Positions 26,012 to 35,938 are shown, counted from the stretch's first letter. The stretch is 64,000 nucleotides of DNA from Desulfocicer sp963675955 (GCA_963675955.2 CAXXVR010000009.1:620001-684000), one strand, 5' to 3'. Notes: generated by a model not told the origin, from the letters alone. Made by a program: numbers and translations.

Positions 26012-26299
26012 ATGAAAGTCACCAGAAAAGATATTGAATATATCGCCCATCTGTCACGACTGGAGGTGGATGATACCCTTGTGGATAAATTTGCCGATCA
26101 GGTGAGCCGGATACTGCAGTACATTGATAAACTCAAAGATGTCGATGTGTCCGGGGCGGAACTCATGTCCGGCGCATCCATGGATCATAATGTATTCCGG
26201 GAGGATATTCCCCATACCCCGCCGGGGCCTGACATTACCCTTGCCAATGCCCCGGAGCGGGAAGATGATTTTTACATAGTGCCCAAAGCGGTGGGGTAG
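26012..26299 (+). CDS. gatC: Asp/Glu-tRNA amidotransferase subunit C
   Basis: GatC is the small scaffold subunit of GatCAB, which converts misacylated Glu-tRNA-Gln or Asp-tRNA-Asn. The 95-aa product starts MKVTRKDIEYIAHLSRLEVDD, typical for GatC. The frame is open to 25901, but AAGGA ahead of 26012 and the 2-bp spacing from the SPOR gene decide the start. gatA follows in 12 bp; gatB is separate, about 12 kb away on the other strand. Confidence 0.95.
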   Translation: MKVTRKDIEYIAHLSRLEVDDTLVDKFADQVSRILQYIDKLKDVDVSGAELMSGASMDHNVFREDIPHTPPGPDITLANAPEREDDFYIVPKAVG

Positions 26300-26311
26300 A
26301 GGAGAAGAACA

Positions 26312-27796
26312 ATGGAATTTCATGAACTGACCATATCTGATGCCAGAAAATTACTGGACACAAAGGAGATCTCCTCTGTGGACCTTGTCACGGCATTGTT
26401 AAAACGCATTGATGCCTGTGATGCCGATATTAAAGCCTTTATCACCGTGGATGAAAAGGGTGCAATTGATGGGGCAAAAAAAGCCGATGAACGCCTTGCC
26501 GCAGGAGAATCCACTCCCCTTCTGGGTATTCCCCTGGCATTGAAAGATCTGCTCTGCACCAGGGGGCTTGCCACCACATGTGCCTCGAAGATCCTTGAAA
26601 ACTTTGTGCCCCAATATGATGCCACGGTGGTGACAAAAATAAAAGATGCCGGGGCCGTGATTCTTGGGAAAACCAATCTGGACGAGTTTGCCATGGGGTC
26701 TTCCACGGAAAATTCAGGCTTTCATATTACCCGGAATCCCTGGCACCTGGATCATGTACCAGGTGGTTCCAGCGGTGGATCTGCGGCAGCTGTGGCGGCC
26801 CGGATGTGCACGGCTTCATTGGGTACTGATACCGGTGGATCCATCCGTCAACCGGCATCCCATTGTGGTGTTGTGGGGATTAAACCCACCTATGGCCGGG
26901 TTTCCCGATTTGGCCTGGTGTCATACGCCTCGTCTCTGGATCAGATTGGACCCATCACCCGGGATGTCCGGGACAGTGCCATCATGCTCAATGCCCTTTG
27001 CGGTCATGACCCAAGAGACACCACCTCGGCCAATGTAGATGTACCGGACTTTACCACGGCTCTTGCTCAGTATCAAGCCGATGGACTAAAGGGGATGACC
27101 GCAGGGATTCCCAAGGAATTTCTGTCCGTTAAGGGCTTGGACCCCGATGTGGAAAAAGCCTTTCATGATGCGGTGAAGCTGCTGGAAACCCTTGGGGTGG
27201 AGGTAAAAGAGATTTCCCTTCCCCACACCGATTATGCCGTGGCCGCCTATTATGTAATTGCACCTTCCGAAGCCAGCTCTAACCTTGCCCGGTTTGACGG
27301 GGTGCGGTTCGGTTACCGGGATACCAATGCCACCGAGCTCATTGACATGTACAAAAAAACCAAATCTAAGGGATTTGGAGATGAGGTGCAGCGTCGTATC
27401 ATCACCGGCACCTATGCACTTTCTGCAGGGTATTATGATGCCTACTATGGACAGGCCACCAAGGTGAGATCCCTGATCCGTGAAGACTTCTCCCGGGCCT
27501 TTGCATCCTGTGATATCATTGTGTCTCCGGTGGCCCCCACACCTGCCTTTAAAATAGGCGAAAATGTGGATGATCCTTTGACCATGTATCTCACTGATAT
27601 TTTTACGCTTTCCACCAATATGGCAGGCCTTCCCGGTATTTCCGTTCCCTGTGGCCATTCAAAAACAGGGTTGCCCATTGGGTTTCAGATGATGGCCAGC
27701 CGCTTTGATGAGATGGCCCTTGTGCGGGGGGCCTATGGGTTGGAACAGGCCCTGGATTTAAAGAAACGGTTTCCGGAGATGTCCGATAGCCTTTGA
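26312..27796 (+). CDS. gatA: Asp/Glu-tRNA amidotransferase subunit A
   Basis: GatA is the glutaminase subunit with the amidase-signature fold. The catalytic Lys lies in GIPLALKDLLCTRG, and the Ser-cisSer-Lys site in VPGGSSGGSAAAVAARM with SLGTDTGGSIRQPASHCG. The length of 494 aa is normal. AGGAGAAGAAC precedes the ATG. It follows gatC directly. Confidence 0.97.
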   Translation: MEFHELTISDARKLLDTKEISSVDLVTALLKRIDACDADIKAFITVDEKGAIDGAKKADERLAAGESTPLLGIPLALKDLLCTRGLATTCASKILENFVPQYDATVVTKIKDAGAVILGKTNLDEFAMGSSTENSGFHITRNPWHLDHVPGGSSGGSAAAVAARMCTASLGTDTGGSIRQPASHCGVVGIKPTYGRVSRFGLVSYASSLDQIGPITRDVRDSAIMLNALCGHDPRDTTSANVDVPDFTTALAQYQADGLKGMTAGIPKEFLSVKGLDPDVEKAFHDAVKLLETLGVEVKEISLPHTDYAVAAYYVIAPSEASSNLARFDGVRFGYRDTNATELIDMYKKTKSKGFGDEVQRRIITGTYALSAGYYDAYYGQATKVRSLIREDFSRAFASCDIIVSPVAPTPAFKIGENVDDPLTMYLTDIFTLSTNMAGLPGISVPCGHSKTGLPIGFQMMASRFDEMALVRGAYGLEQALDLKKRFPEMSDSL

Positions 27797-27862
27797 AGCA
27801 GAAAGGAGTTTTTCTGATTCTGGACCAGCGATATAATTTAAACCACTGAAAGGAGGTGCAAG

Positions 27863-28048
27863 ATGACTACATTACAACCCCAGGGTGAAAAACTTCGAAA
27901 GGCAGTGCAGTGGGTATCTGATGAAAAACAGAAAAATGACGGAATCCGCATTTCCGTACTGGTGGACAAGGCCTGTGTCCAATTTGATCTGAGTCCTGAG
28001 GATTCTGAATTTCTGTTACGGTTTATAAAATCTTCCCGGGAAGGGTAA
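27863..28048 (+). CDS. Small conserved-looking protein ahead of mutL
   Basis: This 61-aa protein (MTTLQPQGEKLRKAVQWVSD to LLRFIKSSREG) is not recognised. An excellent AAAGGAGGTG site lies 6 bp ahead, and the stop is 4 bp from the mutL start, so it is probably a real, coupled gene. It is charged, mostly helical in appearance, with no Cys pair and no membrane segment. Confidence 0.7.
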   Translation: MTTLQPQGEKLRKAVQWVSDEKQKNDGIRISVLVDKACVQFDLSPEDSEFLLRFIKSSREG

Positions 28049-28052
28049 TATC

Positions 28053-30197
28053 ATGAGTGATATCCGCGTGCTTCCCGAACTTATCACCAATCAGATTGCC
28101 GCAGGAGAGGTGGTGGAGCGTCCTGTTTCCGTTGTGAAAGAACTCATGGAAAATGCCCTGGATGCCCATGCCACCCATATCCGGGTGGAGGTGGACAGGG
28201 GGGGGCGGGACCTCATCCGGGTTTCCGATGACGGAGACGGTATGTCCCGTGACAATGCCCTATTATGCATTGAACGCTATGCCACCAGCAAGATCTCCAC
28301 GGCAGAAGATCTTTTTTCCATTGCCACCCTGGGATTCCGGGGGGAGGCTTTGCCCTCCATTGCATCGGTGTCAAAGATGACCATCACCACCCGGGAGAAG
28401 GGAGCAGACTACGGCACCCGGCTTTTTTTAACCGGGGGGAAACTCATGGAGGTGTCTGAGATCGGTGCGCCTCCGGGTACCGTGGTGGACATCAGGAGTC
28501 TTTATTTTAATACCCCGGTGCGTCGTAAATTTTTAAAGACCGTTAACACAGAAATGGGGCACATTGCCGATGCCTTTACCGCCATGGCCATGGGAGCCGT
28601 GGGGGTGGGGTTTTCTTTGGTTCATAATGGGCGGTTGGTTAAGGATATCGGCTGTGATCAGGCCCTTGATTCCCGGGTGGCATCGGTTTTGGGAACAGAT
28701 GCTGCCGTGCAGCTTTATCCGCTTCATCTGCAGGATGGTGAGCTTGAAATTAAGGGATATCTTGCCGATCCTGCATATACCCGGTCCGGTTCCCAGCGGA
28801 TCCGGCTGTTTGTCAATGGACGAATGGTGACGGACAAGGGGATTGTCTCTGCCCTTCTCCAGGGGTTTCGCGGCAGAATCATGAAGGGGCGGTTTCCCAT
28901 GGCTGTGCTGTTTTTTACACTGCCCTTTGATGGAGTGGATGTTAATGTGCATCCGTCAAAACTTCAGGTGCGCTTTGTTGATGAGAAAGGGGTGTATCGC
29001 GCCGTTCGCCGGGCGGTATCTGAGGCTTTGGTTCTTTCTGAGCAGAAAAAGGCTTCCCTGATATCCCGGAAAAAATCATCTGCCTTGACAGTTCCCCAGG
29101 AGCTATCATCGGTTGATGTGATATCCACAGAATCTGATTATGGATTTCAATTGTCGGATGACCAGGATGCTATTTCCCAGTCACAGGCATCGGTGAAGGA
29201 AGGGGCACCTGGTGGTAACGAAATCCCAAGCAAGCTCAACACTGACACCCATTCCAGGGCAGTTCCACCATCACTTTTTAAATGGGGAGGTCCTGCCAAT
29301 GCTGAAAAATATCAGGAAGATTCATTTCTTGATATTGAAGCACCTTCGGGTAAGACCCCGAATACCCATGGGGAAACTGTGAAAAATTTTTCTGATGATA
29401 GCTCTGATGACAGGATTGATCTGAAAAAATTATCATCGGGTGGGATTAAAAAAAAGGGTGAAGTGGCAGAAGATGGACCGGTGGAACCAGAAAATAAACA
29501 GGAAAAAACCATTTTTCCCCCTGCTGAATCGATTTTGAGTACGGATGCAGTAAGTTCAAATGTGCCAGATACCGACTCCATGGATATGGCATCCGGGCTG
29601 GAATCCCACACCCGCATTGTGGGGCAGGTTCTGGGAACCTACATTGTCATTGAAACCCTGGAGGGGGTTATCTTCATTGATCAACATGCGGCCCATGAAC
29701 GCATTGTCTATGAATCGCTTAAAAAACGCTCTGAAACCTTCAAGCCTCCCTCCCAGCATCTGCTGGTTCCTGAAGTCCTTGATTTAAATTTCTCCCAGGG
29801 GGCATTATTGAAAAAGATGATCCCCTCTCTTTGTGAACTTGGCTTTGACATCGAACCCTTTGGGGGTACAACCTTTGCCTTAAAGGCTGTGCCTGCCATC
29901 ATTGATCATTGTGATGTAAGGCAATTGATTCAGGATATGGTGGATAGTATTATGGAATCAGGGCTTGAATCCGGGGATGATATGGTCCATGGAGAGGCCT
30001 GGCTGGAGGATTGTCTTATTCTCATGGCCTGTCACAATTCAGTTCGGGCCAATCAGGGCATGAACGAAAGGGAGATGGTCGATCTTATCTGTCGTTTGGA
30101 TGAATGTGAGAATGCTTTTTATTGTCCCCATGGCAGACCCATTCGGGTGGTGTGGTCCCAGCGGGATTTTGAGCGGATGTTTAAGCGGGTTTTGTAG
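28053..30197 (+). CDS. mutL: DNA mismatch repair protein MutL with endonuclease motif
   Basis: MutL couples mismatch recognition by MutS to strand removal. The GHKL ATPase motifs are KELMENALDAHATHI, VSDDGDGMS and TLGFRGEALPSIASVS, followed by the transducer domain (VNVHPSKLQVRF). A long, low-complexity linker spans roughly residues 330-520. The C-terminal domain has DQHAAHERIVYE at about residue 543, matching the DQHAx2Ex4E nicking motif, as expected in bacteria lacking MutH. ACHNSVRANQGM and CPHGRPI also fit the endonuclease site. It is 714 aa long. Confidence 0.97.
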   Translation: MSDIRVLPELITNQIAAGEVVERPVSVVKELMENALDAHATHIRVEVDRGGRDLIRVSDDGDGMSRDNALLCIERYATSKISTAEDLFSIATLGFRGEALPSIASVSKMTITTREKGADYGTRLFLTGGKLMEVSEIGAPPGTVVDIRSLYFNTPVRRKFLKTVNTEMGHIADAFTAMAMGAVGVGFSLVHNGRLVKDIGCDQALDSRVASVLGTDAAVQLYPLHLQDGELEIKGYLADPAYTRSGSQRIRLFVNGRMVTDKGIVSALLQGFRGRIMKGRFPMAVLFFTLPFDGVDVNVHPSKLQVRFVDEKGVYRAVRRAVSEALVLSEQKKASLISRKKSSALTVPQELSSVDVISTESDYGFQLSDDQDAISQSQASVKEGAPGGNEIPSKLNTDTHSRAVPPSLFKWGGPANAEKYQEDSFLDIEAPSGKTPNTHGETVKNFSDDSSDDRIDLKKLSSGGIKKKGEVAEDGPVEPENKQEKTIFPPAESILSTDAVSSNVPDTDSMDMASGLESHTRIVGQVLGTYIVIETLEGVIFIDQHAAHERIVYESLKKRSETFKPPSQHLLVPEVLDLNFSQGALLKKMIPSLCELGFDIEPFGGTTFALKAVPAIIDHCDVRQLIQDMVDSIMESGLESGDDMVHGEAWLEDCLILMACHNSVRANQGMNEREMVDLICRLDECENAFYCPHGRPIRVVWSQRDFERMFKRVL

Positions 30198-30325
30198 AAC
30201 TGGTGAGTGCGCGCAAGTTTAAGCTTACATCTTGTGCTTTAAAAAGACTGTTCAACGGTCATTATCCCTAAAAATATGATATATCGTTTTTTACCGTGGG
30301 ATTAATTTATTTCCTATAAGATATA

Positions 30326-30362
30326 AAAAAATAAAGGGGATCGAGTATTATCGATCCCCTTT
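30326..30362. terminator. Terminator between mutL and the porin gene
   Basis: A perfect 12-bp stem AAAGGGGATCGA/TCGATCCCCTTT (30333-30344, 30351-30362) has a 6-nt loop. On the minus strand it is followed by TATTTTTTTAT, so it terminates the porin gene; it may also stop mutL transcripts. Confidence 0.88.
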
Positions 30363-30407
30363 ATTGATCTTTATGATGCTACTCCAGATCTAACTAATTT
30401 CTTTTGA

Positions 30408-31610
30408 TTAGAAATTAACCTGAAGTCTGGCAACTAAGCTCTTATACTCATCATCAATATTGTCATAGTCATTGTAGAAATAAGCTACAGCAAGTTCTGT
30501 ATTGGTGGCCAGCATGTAAGAAGCCCAGACGTTAAAACTTGTAATGTCATCAATATCGGTATTGTCGTCTTCTTCAGGCTCAAAGTAGCCTAACTTTGCG
30601 CCGACGGCCATACCGTCCATTACGTTAACTTTACCAAAAAGAGTGATTCCCTGCACACCGGCATTTGAATCTGTGGGGTCAAACGGGCTGGTGTCTGCAG
30701 CAAGCGACATGGCGATATCTGCAGAGAAAGGAGTATTCATTGACATGGGAGTAAATGTCCACCAGTCACAGATGTTTGTCAACTGATCTTCATCTGCGTC
30801 ATCTGTACCCAGTGCATAAAGAATTTCTGCGCCCATGCTGAATGAATCAGTTAACTTGGCATCGCCTTTAAGATAAAACTGAGTTCCCATATAATCAATT
30901 TTGTTGCCAGCAAGGTCTTCGTAATCACCGGCAGCAAGGTCAAGTTCTGCAGTAAGGTTTACCATTCCAATGGCTGCGTTGCCATTAAAACCAAACATTG
31001 TTCTGGAATCATCGATAGCTGAACCGTCATCTTGTGTGATTGCATACAGATTAGTGGAAAAGGCATCTGTATCATAGCTGAAGTTGACAGCATAGAAGTC
31101 AGTGTCATCAAAATCACCATCATCATTGGTAGCGCCGTTCTCGTCAGCTTTACCATAAATCAGGGAAATCTTTACAGGGAGTTTCAAGACCAATTTAGCT
31201 GCAGTTGCATTGGCATCCAGAACTTCCTCAATACCCAAAGAGAGAAACTGCTGACCAACTCTTAATGACCACATTTCTTTATCAATGTTCATAAAACCAC
31301 GGTCAATATCAAGCTCTGAGTTATCACCAGTACGAGGTCTTACAACATATCCAGGACCATAATTAAGTCCCCAAGTACCTTCGCCGTAATCTGCTCTCAT
31401 CTCAACATAGACATCATCTGCAACATTGATTTTAGTTCCGATTCTGAATCGTTGATCAATCCAACTTGCATCACTGCCATCGGTGTAAGAATCATCCCAG
31501 GCACGAACCCTCAAGGATCCATAAAGTGAGACTCTGTCATCAGCAAATGACGGTGCAATGAACATCGCCACACATACCACTGCAAGAATAGCAATAGCCA
31601 GTTTTTTCAT
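30408..31610 (-). CDS. Porin-like outer-membrane beta-barrel protein
   Basis: A 400-aa exported protein. The start at 31610 (MKKLAIAILAVVCVAMFIAP, cleavage after SFA) follows AGGAGG; the frame is open to 31685. The mature part shows alternating amphipathic strands (VSLYGSLRVRAWDDS, DVYVEMRADYGEGTWGLNYG, ELAVAYFYNDYDN) and ends in LVARLQVNF, a terminal Phe as expected for barrel assembly by BamA. It is very acidic, with few Cys. It resembles alginate/porin-type barrels of Desulfobacterota in layout; the substrate is unknown. It heads the envelope cluster of 30.4-38.6 kb. Confidence 0.8.
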   Translation of the reverse strand: MKKLAIAILAVVCVAMFIAPSFADDRVSLYGSLRVRAWDDSYTDGSDASWIDQRFRIGTKINVADDVYVEMRADYGEGTWGLNYGPGYVVRPRTGDNSELDIDRGFMNIDKEMWSLRVGQQFLSLGIEEVLDANATAAKLVLKLPVKISLIYGKADENGATNDDGDFDDTDFYAVNFSYDTDAFSTNLYAITQDDGSAIDDSRTMFGFNGNAAIGMVNLTAELDLAAGDYEDLAGNKIDYMGTQFYLKGDAKLTDSFSMGAEILYALGTDDADEDQLTNICDWWTFTPMSMNTPFSADIAMSLAADTSPFDPTDSNAGVQGITLFGKVNVMDGMAVGAKLGYFEPEEDDNTDIDDITSFNVWASYMLATNTELAVAYFYNDYDNIDDEYKSLVARLQVNF

Positions 31611-31685
31611 CTTCGTTTTCCTCCTACAAAAAACTAAGGTGATTTCGCTTGTTTTAAGCGAATAATTAAATATTGCCGAGGGCAT

Positions 31686-31720
31686 AGTTGAAAAATATAA
31701 AATATTCTATATTTTCAACT
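31686..31720. repeat. AT-rich inverted repeat in the porin leader
   Basis: AGTTGAAAAATATA (31686-31699) pairs with TATATTTTCAACT (31708-31720) with one bulged A and an 8-nt loop. It lies 76 bp upstream of the porin ATG and could be an mRNA-stabilising hairpin or an operator. The rest of the 31611-31942 gap holds no gene. Confidence 0.55.
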
Positions 31721-31942
31721 GAATTCCCTTAGCAATTGCCTGTATAGATGATGATTCCTGACGTCAAGAATCACCATGATAACCCATACTGCTCAGTACC
31801 GATATCAGCACACCAAAAAGATGTCAAGTAATAAATGATTTGTTTTTCGGATACTCAAAATATCGTGGGGTGGGGTTTATACTTGGTTTTTTGGTGCTTT
31901 TACTAAAGTTTTCCTTGAAACACAGGTAACTATATAAAGCAC

Positions 31943-32010
31943 AATAACACAAGGTTGACCCCGTTGGTCCACCAATTGTGATGGGTGACCAAATCTTGTG
32001 ATCAAACCCT
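31943..32010 (+). repeat. Family S repeat, full-length copy
   Basis: AATAACACAAG, GACCCC, TTGGTCCACCA, GTGATGGGTGACC, TTGTGATCAAACC aligns along about 70 bp with the copy at 44704-44776. It ends 8 bp before the stop of the downstream minus-strand gene. Confidence 0.75.
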
Positions 32011-32017
32011 ATAATAT

Positions 32018-33697
32018 TTATTTATCATTTGTTTTTAAAAGTTCATAGGCCACAAGGACGCTACTGGCCTGGGACATTATTGTTGTACCTTCCTTGGTGA
32101 TGGTGGCAGCCAGCAGTTCTTCAAAACCGTCATTGTCAAAATCGCCAATAACAAAGTCGGAGATACGTCCGGGCAGGGGAGCTGTCTTCCAGTTCAGGTT
32201 AAGTCCCATGTTTGTCCAGGAGCGAGACTCCAGAAAACCTCTATCAAATTTTCTGAATTTACTGAAAAAACTCATGGCCACATCGTGGTTATTGGCGGAG
32301 ATAATTTCAAGTGTACCGTTTCTATCAATGTCGTGAATTCGGGTACGAAGGGGGAAAAACTGCAGTTGATCATCATCTTCTGCATTGTCCTTGGGAAGCA
32401 TGAATCCTGCGAGGGTTCCTCCAGAGGGTTCCGGATTTCGCCACAGAGCTTCTCCTGAATTTCCAAAAACGGCAAGGTGTTCAGCATCATCGTAACCTGT
32501 TATGGTAGGTTTGCCATCTCCACGAATATCATCAAAGCTAAGTCCCATGACATTGGCTGTTTTTCCCTTTAAAATTCTGCCAGCAGACATATAGGCATTA
32601 CCCTGCCATTGCATTTTGTAGATGGGGGACGTGTGTATATTTGCATCCCTTTCACGCTGTTTCTGTCCCAGGAGCACCACTTCACCGTTTTTTTGTTTTG
32701 AAATCCGGTAGTACCAGGGGGAATTTTTTACGATGATATCGTAGGTTCTGCCGTTGTATTCAAGAACAAAGGATGTGGCCCGGTCCTGTTCCGGAGAAAT
32801 ACTGGAAACAAAAATTTCCGGAATCCCATTACCATTGATATCCCCTGTGTCCAGGCCGATGTGATGGGACAATTTGCTGATGGGAATCTCGGCGGTTTTG
32901 ACCAGCCGGTTGTTTTTCATTTGATAGATGATGATTGATTCATCTGTTAAAGCAACTGTTTCCAGAATGCCATCGTTATTTACATCACCAAGATCCATGC
33001 CCAGTATGCGAAGGGGAATGGGTCTGCTTTTCCAGAATCCGCTGTTCATTTTGCGGGCGTTGTCGGTTTTAAAATTGGGATTAACTGCGGTTATGTCTTG
33101 GGAGGCTGAGGTTGTTTGCGGTGCCAGTAACGGATTGAGTGTCTGCTGGGGAGCAGAGGGTGCCTGGGTGGGTTGGGCCATTGCTGGAGCATCACCACCG
33201 GAAACCATCTGGCGATGAAACACCGTTTCATTTATAGTGGTTGCAAACCGGTTAATTTCAGGAATTACCCCTCCCAGATCATTGGTTTGACCGAAAAAAG
33301 AAATCGGGGCCATTTTGCCGGTGATATCCATCATTTTTGCATCAATGCTGGCTCCCTGGCCCAGTATTGTCACGCTGCCGGTGATAATGAAATCAGCTTT
33401 CAGCTGGCCACCGGCAAGCAGGGCAAGACTGTCATCTTTATATTGGCCCAGTTTTGTTACTGTGGCATTGACAGCAGACCTGTCTATCACCGCCACCTTG
33501 TCTTGCCATGCAAGGCGTGAACCCAGCATGTCCTGAATGCCGGTTTTCAGGAATTCAAGATTCTTTTCGGCGTTGATCTGAAAAGGCAGAATCATTACTT
33601 TTACAGGATTAGCAAACACCGAACCAATGGAGAAAAAAAGCACGGCAATGATGATAAATGGGGTCAACCCCATGAGTTGATATGTTTTCTTTTTCAA
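32018..33697 (-). CDS. Exported FlgO/CsgG-like protein with FG-GAP/VCBS propeller (paralogue 1)
   Basis: An exported protein of about 559 aa. The likely start is TTG at 33697, preceded by CAGGAG and giving a good signal peptide (LKKKTYQLMGLTPFII to SVFA); the frame is open to 33787. Residues ~30-170 (VKVMILPFQINAEKNLEFLK, KADFIITGSVTILGQGASID) resemble the alpha/beta domain of FlgO/CsgG/TolB-N proteins. The C-terminal two-thirds has at least five DxxxDG-type repeats (DVNNDGILE, DINGNGIPE, DIRGDGKP, DIDRNGTLE, DFDNDGFEE), typical of FG-GAP/VCBS calcium-binding propeller blades. Two paralogues lie nearby at 34050 and 37725. Function unknown; a role at the outer membrane is inferred. Confidence 0.75.
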   Translation of the reverse strand: MKKKTYQLMGLTPFIIIAVLFFSIGSVFANPVKVMILPFQINAEKNLEFLKTGIQDMLGSRLAWQDKVAVIDRSAVNATVTKLGQYKDDSLALLAGGQLKADFIITGSVTILGQGASIDAKMMDITGKMAPISFFGQTNDLGGVIPEINRFATTINETVFHRQMVSGGDAPAMAQPTQAPSAPQQTLNPLLAPQTTSASQDITAVNPNFKTDNARKMNSGFWKSRPIPLRILGMDLGDVNNDGILETVALTDESIIIYQMKNNRLVKTAEIPISKLSHHIGLDTGDINGNGIPEIFVSSISPEQDRATSFVLEYNGRTYDIIVKNSPWYYRISKQKNGEVVLLGQKQRERDANIHTSPIYKMQWQGNAYMSAGRILKGKTANVMGLSFDDIRGDGKPTITGYDDAEHLAVFGNSGEALWRNPEPSGGTLAGFMLPKDNAEDDDQLQFFPLRTRIHDIDRNGTLEIISANNHDVAMSFFSKFRKFDRGFLESRSWTNMGLNLNWKTAPLPGRISDFVIGDFDNDGFEELLAATITKEGTTIMSQASSVLVAYELLKTNDK

Positions 33698-34049
33698 AAG
33701 AGACTCCTGTTTCGTAAATATTCGGGTTGGTAATGTAATTGCTGAAAAAATCATGTTTGCGCATTCGTATAAGCTGTAATGCGCCATGAAATCCTTTAAA
33801 TGTTATGCAACTCTGAAATCAAGTAATGACAAACCATTATGATGATTCTATAGATTTGCTGTTCCTGGATTTTGAATGGCTAAAAACTCTGAATTTATAC
33901 ACATTCTGTTGCCTTCGTGCAAGATAATTCTACCGGGTTTTTCGGGAAGGGGAATCGTTTTGATGAAGATTGACAATTGACCATGGATTCTATAGGGTTT
34001 TCTCACATTTGATTTCGAGTTGAAAAATAATTAACCACAGGTGAGTTAA
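33698..34049. promoter_or_regulatory. Divergent promoter region between two paralogues
   Basis: No gene is seen in this 352-bp AT-rich gap, which must serve both the minus gene starting at 33697 and the plus gene at 34050. A possible plus promoter has TTGACA at 33970-33975 and TATAGG at 33991-33996, though the 15-bp spacing is short. Confidence 0.3.
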
Positions 34050-35687
34050 ATGAAAAAAAACAGTATAAAAATGTTTGTGTCGGGTATGGCGGCAATGATT
34101 TGTTTGATCGGGTTTGCAGCGCCCTCAATTGCGGAGTCTTCTTCCCAAAAAATTGCTATATTTCCCTTTGAAGTAATCTCCCGGGAAGATCAATCTTTTA
34201 TTGGAAAAGGCATGGGGAAAATGCTTTGTACACGGGTGGGGCAGGGGGAAAAAATTCAGGTAAAGTGTCTGGATAAATCCTTTGATAGTTTTGATCTATC
34301 CATGGGTGATGGGCTCATGGATGCCATCGCACGGTCAGATTTTTTGCAGGGTGTAGAATTTTTGCTCATGGGAAGCATCACCATTGCAGGCAATGCCGTG
34401 AGTACCGATGCAAGGCTTGTGGATGTCACAGGAGAAATGGAGACTGTTAACATTCATGAATCCGGCACTGGGCTTGGGGATGTCATGCGCCATGCTGCCG
34501 GGGTTGCAGAGAAGGTCAGGCGGGTCCTGGTCGGGGGAGGGCTGACCGTTGACAATGTTCCTGTTCCCACTATTAGTTCTGTGGAAACTGTTGTTTTGCC
34601 TGCTGGTGCAGATGCTCGGACAGGACATGGGGACGTGTCGGCGTCAACATCTTTGACGAATAGTATCCCCGTCCAGGAAGGATCTGCTTCTTTACCACTG
34701 TTTGTATCTCGTTCCCTGTCCGGCGAAATTTCAGGGCTTACCATTATGGATATGGGTGGGACAAAGGAAATTGCCATCATTGAAGCACAACAACTCACCG
34801 TTCTTTCATGGCAGAATCAAAATCTTGTGAAAAAGGCGATCTTTAAGGGCAAACACTATCAAACTTTTGTTGGGGTGGATGCAATGGATATCGATGCAGA
34901 TGGAAAAGATGAGCTGTTTATCAGTATTCTGGATCGAAAGTATCATCTTAAATCCATGGTTATCAAGGAAAAGGCCGGCAGCCTCACCGTTGTTGGCCGA
35001 GACATCCCCTGGTTTTTTCGGGTGGTTAAAATTGATGGAAAAAAACAGTTGCTGGGGCAAAAAGCAGGCCAGGATCAACTGTTTTGGGGAGAGATATACA
35101 ACCTTTCATTTGATGGTCGACGTATCGTTAAAGGAGAGGTGAAGATGTCCGGTAAGGGGGGAATCTTTGGTCGAAGCCTGGGGCGTCTGGAGGTAAACGG
35201 TCCGCTGAAAATGGCATGGTTTGACAATGACGGTTTCCTTAATCTAGGTAAGGAGACTTTTGAAAAAGAATGGATCAGTGATGGTCCGTGGGGTTCCAGT
35301 GCTCTTTTTGTCACCTATGACAGGGGGAAAAATGATGTTGACCAGCGAGTGTACCTCAATTCTCGGGTGGCCTTTGAAGATGTTGATGCAAATGGACATG
35401 CTGAGGTTATTGCCGTTGTAAACAGCGATATGGCCAGGGGGTTTCTATCCGGTTTTAGAAAGTTCACCCGGGGATATGTTTCCATTCTGGAATGGAAGGG
35501 CGATACCCTGGTGGAACAATGGCACACGCCGGAGGTTTCCGGGTATGTGGCGGATTTTTCCCTGGGGGACATGAACGGAGACGGGCATATTGAAGTGGTA
35601 TATGGCACGGTTGTAAATGTGGGTCGGATCATTGGGAAGCCCAAAAGTAATATCGTGGTGCGCTCCGTGGGAATTATTGATAAATAA
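34050..35687 (+). CDS. Exported FlgO/CsgG-like protein with VCBS repeats (paralogue 2)
   Basis: A 545-aa paralogue of the product of 32018-33697. It has a signal peptide (MKKNSIKMFVSGMAAMICLI to SIAES) and then QKIAIFPFEVISREDQSFIG and VEFLLMGSITIAGNAVSTDA, equivalent to PVKVMILPF and FIITGSVTILGQG in paralogue 1. The C-terminal part keeps calcium-type loops DIDADGKDE, DVDANGHAE and DMNGDGHIE and the shared stretch LSGFRKFTRGYVSILEWKGD, aligning with FFSKFRKFDRGFLESRSW. AGGTGAG lies ahead of the ATG. Function unknown; it is transcribed towards the second porin gene. Confidence 0.75.
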   Translation: MKKNSIKMFVSGMAAMICLIGFAAPSIAESSSQKIAIFPFEVISREDQSFIGKGMGKMLCTRVGQGEKIQVKCLDKSFDSFDLSMGDGLMDAIARSDFLQGVEFLLMGSITIAGNAVSTDARLVDVTGEMETVNIHESGTGLGDVMRHAAGVAEKVRRVLVGGGLTVDNVPVPTISSVETVVLPAGADARTGHGDVSASTSLTNSIPVQEGSASLPLFVSRSLSGEISGLTIMDMGGTKEIAIIEAQQLTVLSWQNQNLVKKAIFKGKHYQTFVGVDAMDIDADGKDELFISILDRKYHLKSMVIKEKAGSLTVVGRDIPWFFRVVKIDGKKQLLGQKAGQDQLFWGEIYNLSFDGRRIVKGEVKMSGKGGIFGRSLGRLEVNGPLKMAWFDNDGFLNLGKETFEKEWISDGPWGSSALFVTYDRGKNDVDQRVYLNSRVAFEDVDANGHAEVIAVVNSDMARGFLSGFRKFTRGYVSILEWKGDTLVEQWHTPEVSGYVADFSLGDMNGDGHIEVVYGTVVNVGRIIGKPKSNIVVRSVGIIDK

Positions 35688-35896
35688 CAGCGTTTACAAA
35701 ATTAAAACGCTTGACAATGTCTCGGCCGTGTGTTTAGAAAATATTATCATTATAATTGTCCTGGTCATTGCTCTGTAAGAATTCATCTGGACGAAATTTA
35801 GAATCAGCCACGAAAAATTAATTAAATAAAGGAGGATCAAAGAAGGCGGTCTGGTGTGACCGGTGTAAAAATCGGTTTACCTGTTTGTAGTAAAAG

Positions 35897-35929
35897 GACT
35901 AAGGAAAAAGAAAACGACTAAGGAAAAAG
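35897..35929 (+). repeat. Direct repeat in the second porin leader
   Basis: GACTAAGGAAAAAG occurs at 35897-35910 and 35916-35929, directly ahead of the AAGGAG site and ATG at 35939. The duplication yields several AAGGA tracts in a row. The rest of 35688-35938 is AT-rich with no gene. Confidence 0.6.
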
Positions 35930-35938
35930 GAGAAAAGG

